Assembly (NCBI GenBank): GCA_947623455.1
Contig: OX392532.1
Location: 52,021,058-52,085,057, forward strand
DNA length: 64,000 nt
Direction: 5' to 3'
Source of the DNA: Mimachlamys varia
Taxonomy: Eukaryota > Mollusca > Bivalvia > Pectinida > Pectinidae
The notes under the pieces were generated by a model, which saw only the letters and a program-made list of their open reading frames with translations, was not told the DNA's origin and ran no database searches. Of this stretch, positions 33,838-45,462 are shown piece after piece. A program made the translations under genes and the position numbers. The stretch's first letter is position 1. Each line of letters begins with the position of its first letter.

Positions 33838-36800
33838 CAACAATCTATCCTGGTCACACCACAATGAAAAAGGATATGATTTATCAATCCTGGTCACATT
33901 ACAAAGATAAAAGATGCTTTATCTATCCTGGTCACACTACATAGATAAAGGTTATGCTTTATCTATCCTGGTCACATTACAAAGATAAATGATGCTTTAT
34001 CTATCCTGGTCACACTACATAGACAAAGACTATGTTTTATCTATCATGGTCACATTACATAGATAAATGATGCTTTATCTATCCTGGTCACACCACAAAG
34101 ATAAATGATATGCTTTATCTATCCTGGTCACACTATATAGATAAAGACTATGCTTTATCTATCCTGGTCACATTACAATGATAAATGATGCTTTATCTAT
34201 CCTGGTCACACTACATAGATAAAGGCTTTGCTTTATCTATCCTGGTCACACTACATAGATAAAGACTATGCTTTATTTATCCTGGTCACATTACAAAGAT
34301 AAATGATGCTTTATCTATCCTGGTCACACTACATAGATAAAGGCTATGCTTTATCTATCCTGGTCACACTACATAGATAAAGACTATGCTTTATCTATCC
34401 TGGTCACATTACAAAGATAAATGATGCTTTATCTATCCTGGTCACACTACATAGATAAAGGCTATGCTTTATCCATCCTGGTCACATTACATAGATAAAT
34501 GATGCTTTATCTATCCTGGTCACACAACATAGATAAAGGCTAATTGCTTTATCTATCCTGGTCATATTACAAAGATAAAGGTTATGCTTTATCTATCCTG
34601 GTCACATTACAAAGATAAATGATGCTTTATCTATCCTGGTCACACTACATAGATAAAGACTATGCTTTATCTATCCTGGTCACACTACATAGATAAAGGC
34701 TATGCTTTATCTATCCTGGTCACACTACATAGATAAAGACTATGCGTTATCTATCCTGGTCACACTACATAGATAAAGACTTAAGCTTTATCTATCCTGG
34801 TCACAACACATTGATAAAAGCTATACTTTATCTATCCTGGTCACACCACAAAGATAAATGATGCTTTATCTATCCTGGTCACACTACATAGATAAAGACT
34901 ATGCTTTATCTATCCTGGTCACATTACAGAGATAAATAATGCTTTCTCTATCCTGGTCACACTACATAGATAAAGGTTATGTTTTATCTATCCTGGTCAC
35001 ACTACATAGATAAAGGCTATGCTTTATCTATCCTGGTCACAACACATAGATAAAGACTTAAGCTTTATCTATCCTGGTCACACCACAAAGATAAAGGATA
35101 TGCTTTATCTATCCTGGTCACAACACATAGATAAAAGCTATACTTTATCTATCCTGGTCACACCACAAAGATAAATGATGCTCTATCTATCCTGGTCACA
35201 CTACATAGATAAAGGTTATGCTTTATCTATCCTGGTCACATTACAAAGATAAATGATGCTTTATCTATCCTGGTCACACTACATAGATAAAGGTTATGCT
35301 TTATCTATCCTGGTCACACTACATAGATAAAGGTTATGTTTTATCTATCCTGGTCACACTTCATAGATAAAGGTTATGTATTATCTATCCTGGTCACACT
35401 ACATAGATAGAGGCTATACTTTATCTATCCTGGTCACACTATATAGATAAAGACTATGCTTTATCTATCCTGGTCATATTACATAGATAAATGATGCTCT
35501 ATCTATCCTGGTCACACCACATATATTAAGGTTATGTTTTATCTATCCTGGTCACACTACATAGATAAAGACTATGCTTTATCTATCCTGGTCACAACAC
35601 ATAGATAAAGGTTATGTTTTATCTATCCTGGTCACACTTCATAGATAAAGGTTATGTTTTATCTATCCTGGTCACACTTCATAGATAAAGGTTATGTATT
35701 ATCTATCCTGGTCACACTACATAGATAAAGACTATGCTTTATCTATCCTGGTCACAACACAGAGATAAAGGTTATGTTTTATCTATCCTGGTCACACTTC
35801 ATAGATAAAGGTTATGTTTTATCTATCCTGGTCACACTTCATAGATAAAGGTTATGTATTATCTATCCTGGTCACACTACATAGATAAAGGTTATGCTTT
35901 ATCTATCCTGGTCACATTACAAAGATAAATGATGCTCTATCTATCCTGGTCACACCACATAGATAAAGGCTATGCTTTATCTATCCTGGTCACACTACAT
36001 AGATAAAGGCTATGCTTTATCTATCCTGATCACACTACATAGATAAAGGTTATGCTTTATCTATCCTGGTCACACCACAAAGATAAAGGCTATGCTTTAT
36101 CTATCCTGGTCACACCACAAAGATAAAGGCTATGCTTTATCTATCCTGGTCACACTACATAGATAAAGGCTATGCTTTATCTATCCTGATCACACTACAT
36201 AGATAAAGCCTATGCTTTATCTATCCTGGTCACACCACAAAGATAAAGGCTATGCTTTATCTATCCTGGTCACACTTCATAGATAAAGGTTATGTATTAT
36301 CTATCCTGGTCACACTACATAGATAGAGGCTATACTTTATCTATCCTGGTCACACTATATAGATAAAGACTATGCTTTATCTATCCTGGTCACATTACAT
36401 AGATAAATGATGCTCTATCTATCCTGGTCACACCACATATATTAAGGTTATGTTTTATCTATCCTGGTCACACTACATAGATAAAGACTATGCTTTATCT
36501 ATCCTGGTCACAACACATAGATAAAGGTTATGTTTTATCTATCCTGGTCACACTTCATAGATAAAGGTTATGTTTTATCTATCCTGGTCACACTTCATAG
36601 ATAAAGGTTATGTATTATCTATCCTGGTCACACCACAAAGATAAAGGCTATGCTTTATCCATCCTGATCACAACACAATAGATAAAAGCTATACTTTATC
36701 TATCCTGGTCACACTACATAGATAAAGACTATGCTTTATCTATCCTGGTCACACTACATAGATAAAGACTATGCTTTATCTATCCTGGTCACATTACATA

Positions 36801-37160
36801 GATAAAGGATATGCTTTATCTATCCTGGTCACACTACATAGATAAAGACTATGCTTTATCTATCCTGGTCACACTACATAGATAAAGACTATGCTTTATC
36901 TATCCTGGTCACACTACATAGATAAAGACTATGCTTTATCTATCCTGGTCACACTACATAGATAAAGACTATGCTTTATCTATCCTGGTCACACTACATA
37001 GATAGAGGCTATGCTTTATCTATCCTGGTCACACCACAAAGATAAAGGCTATGCTTTATCCATCCTGATCACAACACAATAGATAAAAGCTATACTTTAT
37101 CTATCCTGTTCACAACATAGATAAAGGATATGATTTATCTATCCTGGTCACATTACATAA
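33838..37160. repeat. Palindromic ~40-bp satellite, about 80-85 copies, LINE-derived
   Basis: The consensus is CTTTATCTATCCTGGTCACA plus CTACATAGATAAAGRCTATG (40 bp), with a 38-bp variant ending AAATGATG. Each monomer carries inverted 10-bp arms CTTTATCTAT/ATAGATAAAG, so each has one TTATCT and one AGATAA (GATA-factor core). The first monomers (AACAATCTATCCTGGTCACA...) are the LINE codons for NNLSWSHH. A block of about 250 bp at 35395-35640 is copied at 36311-36560, about 916 bp away. It is not a CRISPR: spacers are not unique and the host is eukaryotic. Confidence 0.95.
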
Positions 37161-37204
37161 TTATGGGTTATCTGAAAATTATTTTATCATTTATTTTAGC
37201 TTAC

Positions 37205-37450
37205 ATAGATACATGGGTGGTCGGGTGGTGCAGTGGATAGCGCTCTTGCCTTTCACCAAGGCGGCCGGGGTTCGATTCCGCGATCGGACGTGAAAAGGTA
37301 TGGGGTCACCTGCCCGACCACATGGGTTTTCTCCGGGTACTCCGGTTTCCTCCCACAATAAGTCCCCTTGCGCACTAACATTCGGGCCAACAAGAATGAT
37401 TAATATAAGTTGTATAGCTTGTTTCATAATTGTTATAAAATAAATATAGT
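37205..37450 (+). mobile_element. tRNA-derived SINE with conserved body
   Basis: The A-box-like GGTGGTGCAGTGGATAGCGC and B box GGTTCGATTCC are followed by CATGGGTTTTCTCCGGGTAC and TCCGGTTTCCTCCCAC, a central domain found in widespread animal SINEs. It ends with a short A/T-rich tail. Inserted immediately after the satellite. Confidence 0.75.
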
Positions 37451-37814
37451 TTATATTAACTGACCTAAAGTCAAGGTCACTGAAGTTCAAGGTCAAATTT
37501 TGTAACTTTTCACTGATACATAAGGCATAAAGTAAAGGGTTAACATATATGATAAACAATATTATTTTTGAAATTTTCAAAATATTAGATTTGTCTTTTG
37601 TTTTCAGTACACATCTTTTGTAAATACCACAAAACAAAAATGCATCAGTTTCATCAACTGTGTCGTCTGCTTTTATCAAAAAATTATTCGCTTGAAACGA
37701 AGATGCGGGAAAATGTCAATTTCTTGGTGGGGAAAATGTCAATTCCAAGAAATCAACATGATAATGACGGCAATCGGCTTGTCTTTAATAAAGACAAAAA
37801 TTACTTGTTATTAT
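37451..37814. other. No gene; short GTCAAGGTCA repeat piece
   Basis: GTCAAGGTCACTGAAGTTCAAGGTCAAATT at 37471-37500 is a fragment of the dispersed GACCTTGA repeat. The rest is unremarkable. Confidence 0.45.
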
Positions 37815-38798
37815 ATGTGTCGGCTTTCCCGCTTTGTCGGAAGTGACACAATATACCAAATTTGAGTGAAATCGGACAATATCTGAATTTTGACCAATCA
37901 GAGGACAATAAATAGCCGCCATTTTGTTGCATTTTGAATCTTAATTAGAGTCTTAATTCACCTATATACCAAATTTGATTGAAATCGGACATTACTGAAA
38001 TTTTGACCAGTTAGTGGCAAAGAAATAACATCCATTTTGTTGAATCATGAAACGGAAATTGCGATAGTTTTCGTAGAGTCTCTAATACACCTACATACCA
38101 AGTTTGAGTGAAATTGGACAATATCAAAATTGCGACCAATCAGAGGCCAGGAAATAATATCCAATTTGCAGAATCATGCAACCAAAGTTGCAATTGTGTT
38201 TGTAGAGTCCTAACACACCTACATACCAATTTTGAGTGAAACTGGACAATATCTAAATTTCGACCAATCAGTCGCGAGGAAATGGCGGGCATTTTGTTGA
38301 ATCATGAAACAAAAGTTCCGATAGTGTTCGTAGAGTCATAATATACCTACATACCAATTTTGAGTGAAATTGGACAATATCTAAATTTCGACCAATCAAT
38401 GGCAAGGAAATGGTGGCCATTTTGTTGAATCATGAAACGGAAGGTGCGATGGTGTTGGATAAGTCATAATACACCTACATACCAAGTTTGGTTGCTGTAG
38501 CTTTTATACTTAGTCTGAAACAGCCTAATATGCAAGAGCTAAACGCAAAACTTTAACGTTGTAATTCCAGAAATTTGAGATTTTTACCCCCAAAAAAAGC
38601 AGAAATCCATGATTTTTTTTTAGCCCAGTAGGCTCTACTACGCATGCTTCATCTATGAATGAGGTTTGGTTGATATAACTTTGTCAGAAACAGAGCTAAA
38701 CGCAAAACTTTAACATTGTTGACGCCGTCATTGTCGCCGTCGGAAAAGTAACCTCTATGTGTCGCCTTTCCGACATCGTCGGAGGCGACACAAAAAAT
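37815..38798. repeat. 128-bp tandem array with TGTGTCGG/CGACACA-type ends
   Basis: Five to six units start CCTACATACCAAGTTTGAGT at 37961, 38090, 38218, 38346 and 38474 (period 128-129). Each contains GACCAATCAGAGG and GCCATTTTGTTGAATCATGA. The whole is bounded by TGTGTCGGCTTTCCCGC..GTGACAC (37817-37849) and TGTGTCGCCTTTCCGAC..GCGACACA (38758-38793). It looks like a transposable unit containing a satellite. Confidence 0.8.
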
Positions 38799-39008
38799 GG
38801 CAAAATATCCGTAAGATGAGCGAGCATTGGTACAATCGGTCTATATTTTACAAGGTTTAAAAATGTGTGTAAACATCAGAAAAAAAGTGTTTATATTATT
38901 CACTGGTGAGCATGCCTTTATTATGTTGTAAAATTGAAAGGATTTACATCAATATCGCTAAATATTTACATTCTGTGTTGCCTTAGCCAATATATATCAT
39001 TAGTAAAC

Positions 39009-39044
39009 CAAATTGTAGTATATGACACTGTATACTACAATTTG
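39009..39044. repeat. Perfect 14-bp-arm hairpin
   Basis: CAAATTGTAGTATA (39009-39022) and TATACTACAATTTG (39031-39044) around an 8-base loop. Confidence 0.8.
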
Positions 39045-40980
39045 CAATGCCGCTTCACATGATGTTATTCTAACACCATCTTGGACAATAATAACATTTA
39101 TATATAGTGGCTTTGAATCAATTGCTTAGATGACCTTGATTTAAATCAGGCTATTATGAGGTCATTTCTGGCAGCATACATATGTTGGACTAAGTTAGAT
39201 CAACACTTTGCACTCTACCTCAGATAACATGTATAATGGCTTTGAAGCAATACATGTAGCTTAGATGACGTTGATTCAAATCAGGGTCTTCCAGTAAACA
39301 AATACGAATGGTAAAAGAGAGAATATCTACCAACTTTATCCCAAAGAAATTAATAGACACAGGCATATTAAAAAATATATCCTTAATGTAAATATAAGCT
39401 TTGAACTGAGACCAATAAATAGAATAGGTCGACATGATTATGTCCACCAAATTGTATTTGTATTGACTGTATACCACATCTGGTAAAGATTCAATGCTTA
39501 AAAATCCCAATACGGAGCCCCTGTGCTGGAAAACATCTATATACACCATCCTTATGCAAAATTTAGCAGAGCTTCAGCTGATTTTGCATTGACATGGGTC
39601 TTTGGGCCCATCTAGCCAAGAAAGCGGGGGCCATTTTCCAAAGCTATGGGCCAGCATTTTATGACTGCGTGCATGATAGATAAAGATATGTTTTTTAACC
39701 TTACTTGAGTTTTATAAAAAAATATATTTTCCTTCACTCTGAACCAGGGAAGATAGTCCTTTTTTGAACTCCCTCAAATGCATGTACAGACCTTGCAAAG
39801 TCAAACTTCACCAGCTTTGACCCACTCAAACATACACATAAATTTAAATTTCTAATAGGTCTCCGATGGAATGCTGGCCTGTTTACAATTAGTTGTGTCT
39901 ATATATAAGACATCTAACTTAATTGAAATTTTGAAATTTTCTCTGTGAAATTGATGGAAAATACAGAATTTTCTAATTGATATTGGCCGACAGCCTAGTG
40001 AAATAAACTATAATTAAATTCATAAGGTTTTTTAAATAAATCAACTGGCTTAAAGTCATAGTTTTATCTATACTGGCCGACAGGTACTGCATTTCGAGGC
40101 GCCAAAACACTGCCGGTATTGGCAAAATGGCTACAACTATCAATCGAAATAATTGTGACACAGACACTCCAACACAATTCTAATAGTGTTATATCAGTTA
40201 TATATTGCTTTTGATTTGTTCACAGACTGTTCTCATTCAAAACTCAATGTAATTTACCATTTAATTCTCCACTATTAACACCAAACGCGCTGACCCATTT
40301 ATCGTTATTGTCCTAACTGGGTCGATTGGTCACGAGCCAAAACAAAATATCATATGAATTAATAAAAGCAAACGGGCATTCCAGTTTCTGTTTCTAAATA
40401 ACTGACAGTAGTATTCACACTGTCTTTCTCCAATTCAAAGTATTTACTTGCCTATTCTTCCCTTTTGACAATAAATTTGACATGTTACGACATTTTCATG
40501 CAACACATGCTTTGGGTTGTGTAATCTTACGGAATGAAAATAAACATGCGGACCACAAATTACTTTCGTTTTAGCATATATTTGCCTTGCGCCGGCGGAC
40601 CCATGTGGAAACAAAGTTGTGTGCCGTATTCAAAATTTATGAGGGATTGACGCGGGCGCACCGTCAATCTGAAGCCCTGATTTAGTGATAAATACATATA
40701 CATATTGAAACATGGTCTAGTAAGTAATATCGTCGGTATGATCCACTATATATGTATACATACTGGGTCCCAACAAACAAATATTCATTAATGCGTATTA
40801 CTAGAAATAGATATATGATTGTGAAAGTAATAGCGACAGTACGGACAAATAAATTGTCAAATTTTCAAGGCTCTGCGCCCCTTTATCAAGACACATAAAA
40901 TACATGTTACATCACATAAACAGAATATACATAAAACATGAAACAATTTTAGATTTAAATGCTAAATGTTGCATATAATT
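39045..40980. other. Intergenic, nothing recognised
   Basis: AT-rich unique sequence; reading frames are short and unsupported. GATCAACGT/TTGATTCAAATCAGG phrases repeat twice near 39110 and 39250 (about 130 bp apart). Confidence 0.4.
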
Positions 40981-41145
40981 CCTTCGGCTGATCGGACGGA
41001 TGCAGAAGGTCTCTGTGCTCACTTCAGTATGAAAAATGTTTTAGCAAAAGTCACTATATACAACTTTTCTCTTTTAGCAACTTAGAATTTACTTTAGCTA
41101 CACTTTTACTCATTAGTAGTGTCAAAATTTAAGTGTTTTTTTACA
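40981..41145 (-). repeat. Dispersed repeat, inverted partner of 16553-16660
   Basis: Contains CTCATTAGTAGTGTCAAAAT, TTAAGTGTT and AACTTTTCTCTTTTAGCAAC, the reverse complement of the earlier copy. Confidence 0.6.
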
Positions 41146-41290
41146 TGTTTTCAAAGTCCATTAACTAATATATAGGAATTATAATGTTAAACACACAGTA
41201 ATTGTAATGGATTAGCCAATTTGACACGAAAATACAGCTAACCGATATAACACTTGACAGGTGTACACAATGTAATGAATACAGTGTACA

Positions 41291-41760
41291 CTCGTTATAC
41301 CGCCACCTTTCTTCCACAGCAATTATGGCGGTATAACGAGGGTGGCGATAGTATCGAATTATGAAAATTATAACCATGAATTAAATTGCATAGTATATTG
41401 CATTTCCAACATTTTATTAAAAACAAGCTTAGTTATATCGTCAAATAGATCTTGGCACAAATATATATCTGAAAATAGTATTGATCTGCTTTTGCCGCAT
41501 GCCATTCCAAATGGAACACTAAAGAGTTTCTCGATCTCCAAAAACAGAACAATATGGCATTATCGTCGAGGGAAATATATAGCAATTCAGGACGTTTGTA
41601 TTTTAAAGGGTGTGGTGGATGGTGGTATGCGATGGTGGCGAACTTACCGAGAGAATTATATAAGACAGAAATCAGTTCTAGAGGTTTAGGTGGCGGTATG
41701 CGAGGGTGGCGGTAGATTCGGGTGGCAGTAGATGGAGGGTACCACAGGTCAATACGAAGA
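41291..41760. mobile_element. Element with CTCGTTATACCGCCA hairpin terminus
   Basis: CTCGTTATACCGCCA (41291-41305) is perfectly inverted at 41326-41340. Related GGTGGCGGTATGCGAGGGTG..GGCGGTAG sequence recurs at 41690-41735. Probably a Tc/pogo-type MITE remnant; boundaries uncertain. Confidence 0.5.
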
Positions 41761-41867
41761 GGGGCCCTCAAAAAGACATATACTATCTGAGCAACACTGA
41801 TATGTACATGTACAAATGTACTACTACCCGAGAAAATATAAGGAAACTTGCCAAAAAGCACTGCAGA

Positions 41868-42800
41868 TTGGGTTTTTACCAGCTATTTTGGGAAAGAGTC
41901 CCTGAACAAAAATTTTGAAAATATCATTGGCATTTTCCACAAATTGGGAAAATACCATCTGTGTTTCATCAAATTTGGGAATACATTATAAAATTGAAAA
42001 AAAAATATATGAATTATACAAGCTTAGCTGTTTCTTTTCATAATATTTGTACAAATGAATACAAGTCAGCATCTCTTTTCAGGATATTTGTTTTAATCAA
42101 TCAGAGAATGTTTAATTTTCGGTCTTTAGTGTGCTTAAACTCATTAACAAGCTTGTAAAGAGTGAAATATGTCAGCTCTGGAGGCCCTTCGAATTCCTTG
42201 CATATCCTCATCAGGGATTACTGTACTATACATGTAGCTGTGGTTTCACTTTCAGTTTTACTTGAATTAACTTTCGTTTCAGGTTGGAGATCGTTTGAAG
42301 CTGCTGCCTGACTTTCAGATCGGGAATGACCAGTATTTCGTTTGAAAAAGCTCATAACTTTCCTTAAATCTTTCGAATCTTTGAGCAAAATCTTCTTTGC
42401 GTAATATTTGGAATCCAGTCCAGTACTTGATTTGACCTCGGTAAATAGAACGAGTCAACGTAAGTTGTAACGTAAACACTTTGCATAAACTCCCCTCTTA
42501 AACGAGCGATTCAAACGCAGATACAGTATGATATGACTTCCATAAGACTATCCAAGCGCATGCGCGCATCGCAAAACCAACAAAAACACGATGACTCACG
42601 GTTACATTTTAACGTTGACAAAATAATGACTGGAAGCTTGTATAAATCCAAATTTTTAGGTTGTCTTATGTTAACACAATTGGGAAAATACAGACCGGAT
42701 TGGGAAAATATAGACAAAAATTGGGAAAATACGTGCTAATTTTCAATTGGGAATGGGTCCCTGTACCGGACCCAAAATATGCCTGGCAAAAACCCTGTAA
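41868..42800. mobile_element. ~0.93-kb TIR element with ATTGGGAAAATA motifs
   Basis: The left end GATTGGGTTTTTACCAGCTA followed by TTTTGGGAAAGAGTCCCTG is inverted at the right end (CAGGGACCCATTCCCAATTG-type, then AATATGCCTGGCAAAAACCC). ATTGGGAAAATAC sub-terminal motifs occur near 41945 on the left and three times at 42679-42731. The interior has no transposase. Confidence 0.6.
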
Positions 42801-43950
42801 ATAGGAAAAACTGTTTTTCACAACGTTATATAAATCAATGGAAAAATTAAACCAAAAAAATGTTTTGGAAGCTCAAACACTCCATCACGGCATCAGTTCA
42901 AAAGCAGGCTTATATTGAACAGTTAACACCCATTGAAATTCACTAATAAAATTCTAACCATATACTGTTTCTGTGATATACATGTACACTGTATTAACCC
43001 AAAGTAATGGATCAGAGGCCTATGGCCTAATTAAAAAAAAATATAGATGATAAGTAACCGGTAACAAGTAAGCAAGTGTTGTCGTTCCCTGTACACATGT
43101 ACCTTTTTCATACCATTGTAAGTTCCCCTTGTAAGTTGTCGTTTTGGGGAATCCGGGAATTTTCGTACTGAATCGTTTTCAGGTGTGACAATATTGAAAT
43201 GATCAGGGGTGCCCGGGTCGGTGTCTAATTTGTTAGCGGTCCAGAAGGAAATGAGGACTTAGGTTAAGATAAGTAACATGTATTCTCTTTTTGGGTTGTC
43301 TCCGTGTCTTACCTGCGCTGAATCTTGAGTCGGAGCAGTCGTGGCCAGTAGCAAACACACACGGTCTCAACAAAAACACTCCAAATAGAAAACCGGAAGT
43401 TTATAAGAGTTGGTACGACGACTGACAAGATCAAGAAATCTAGAGAACGGACAGGATCTTAGCAGCATAAATCAATTATTGATGTGATATTTGGATTAAA
43501 CACATCAATAAGCAAAATCCTAAGATATCGGTAAAGTCTCTTTTGTTATAAAATTAACGACAAATCAACAAATAAACAAAATGTGTTCCTATCATGCCCG
43601 ATCACTCCCGATCCTGTCTGTCACCGTACCGACTCTCTTTTACTTCCGGTTTTCTGTTTATGCTCCAACTCGAGCTCTAGCACCACACGATTCAGTACAG
43701 GACAAGTACACCATCCACAACGTGTGTGCATCTTAACCACAGTTCTCCTATCCTTATGGACCACAAATTAAACACACTAGAGAACCACCCCTCGTTATTA
43801 CTCATGTCTCGGCCTAATTACAAACAAACTTGTAAGAGTGTTCAAGGAACGATAACTCTTGGTACCAATGGAAACTCATGATCACAGGTCAGTAAATATC
43901 TTGTTTCATTTTTGTCTACCGTGCGATGTGGTAGTCCTCGGAGTAGTATT
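42801..43950. other. Intergenic, nothing recognised
   Basis: No supported gene. The frames present lack splice sites and domain signatures. Confidence 0.4.
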
Positions 43951-43954
43951 TGGT

Positions 43955-44065
43955 ACAGTCGAACACCGTTATTCCGGAAATCGTTAATCCGGACGAAAAT
44001 ATCGGGAACGTTAAAATGCACCGATAATCCGGAAACTCGCGTTCCGGATCCGGAAATAATTTCCG
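43955..44065. mobile_element. Possible solo terminus of a pogo/Tigger-like element
   Basis: ACAGTCGAACACCGTTATTC then CCGGAAATCGTTAATCCGGA, with four CCGGA motifs, resembles Tigger/pogo termini. The opposite terminus was not found. Confidence 0.35.
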
Positions 44066-44076
44066 GGAACAAATCG

Positions 44077-44546
44077 TTTATAGGATTCGCACAACTAAAT
44101 AATTTACTATATGTTATTACTAAGCTTTCGAGCTTATAACTTTAATATTTGAAGTACAACACTTGTGAAAACTGCCTAAATTCACAGATACATACATGAC
44201 AAAGGCTTCAAGGGGCATTTAATGAGGAGTTTACTGGCATATTAGCTTGCTACAGGCGTTTGCTTCGGACAACCGGAAATTTACATGTAAAACCAGTGAA
44301 ATGGGACGGGAACACCCTCTGACATTTGACCCCATATCAATCCGCCATCACATATCAAAATCTACTAAAAGTATATATTTTTGTAAAGTTAAATATCTAC
44401 AGATTTCATTCAATGCAGAATAGGTCAACTATTACCTATTTAAATTACTCAGACTCACTGTATTAACCGGAACAAATTTTCAGTAGGGACTACACACGTA
44501 TGAAACACTTCGTGATAGGCTGATTTAGTTGTGTGAGTCCTTTATA
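44077..44546. mobile_element. MITE family 'b', copy 1
   Basis: The ends TTTATAGGATTCGCACAACT and TTAGTTGTGTGAGTCCTTTA are inverted. The interior is the reverse complement of 51021-51420 (GACAACCGGAAATTTACATG, GGACGGGAACACCCTCTGAC). Confidence 0.75.
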
Positions 44547-44595
44547 ACGTGGGGCTTTATGTTTCTGCTACCCTGTTATAGACTTGCCAAAATAT

Positions 44596-44901
44596 TTTAT
44601 AGATTTAGTTAAGATTAACTGATATCAGGAATATTCAAGATGAATTTTACGCGGTTACCGGTACAGCAGTAGTTTAACTCGGTACTTGTAAACACACGTC
44701 CATTTTGAAATGTCTTTTAACTTCGGCTTGTTGTTGAAGTGGGCCACACCTGAATTATTTTCAATTCTATGGATTTTTCTGTCAAGAGTTTCTTGTTATC
44801 GCTCAGGTTTAATTTGTTTTAAGCTTATTTTTGCATGGTTATCAACTGGAATTTTTTATCAGAATCACAAAACATTTCCTGAAGTTACGTATATTGGGCC
44901 T
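44596..44901. mobile_element. MITE family 'a', left-truncated copy
   Basis: Shares ATAGATTTAGTTAAGATTAA, GTTACCGGTACAGCAG and right end GTATATTGGGCCT-TTAA with the copy at 5675, in the same orientation. Confidence 0.75.
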
Positions 44902-45009
44902 TTAAAGTAATGCATTAAACGAATTTTCAGTCATACTAGGTATAAAAGAACAGCCATATACTTGTTCCATCCTATGAATACCGAATTGACAAGACGTGAG
45001 TACTGCCAG

Positions 45010-45315
45010 TATAACAAATAGAATAAATTAGAGAATACCGAAGCGTTAACAAAATCATAATCCGAACTCAAAATCGATTAAAGCAGGGGCAAAAGATGAA
45101 CAAAGGAAAGATTTACATGGAGACCTTTGTAAAAGTACAAGAGAATCAATCCGGAAGAGTATGCGTCTTCTGCTTCATCATTGTCAATCACAACAAGTAA
45201 ATACACTAATGAGCATACTCAAAAACGTTCATCTAAAGATACAGAATATTTCTCAATGAGACAAAAATGGCGACCATAAAACTTGCCCATAGTTGCCCAA
45301 AAGATTCACCAGGTA
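45010..45315 (-). pseudogene. 3' tail of the YIDD-type RT element (copy P5)
   Basis: The minus strand matches copy P3: GAATACCGAAGCGTTAACAA, AAATCATAATCCGAACTC and AAGATTTACATGGAGACC on the plus strand are its reverse complement. An internal deletion removed the ACCAAGATTTACATGG segment. Ends in the KTMSKFYGRH-type region near 45300. Confidence 0.6.
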
Positions 45316-45462
45316 CAATTAGTATATAAACTATCGGGACGACTTCACCACATGTACATGCATCACATTTCACATTATTGACACGCATAGTGGGGATGGC
45401 GCGGTATTCATATATACAGATATATACATGACATCATTAGAGTCATTTTTATCATATTTCAG

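Noticed and set aside
33838..37160. CRISPR-like array of palindromic repeats
   Set aside because: The intervening sequences are not unique spacers, the context is eukaryotic, and the unit derives from a LINE.
41433..41861. 142-residue minus-strand ORF
   Set aside because: Spans a MITE-like element with GGTGGCGGTA repeats; no domain or splice sites.
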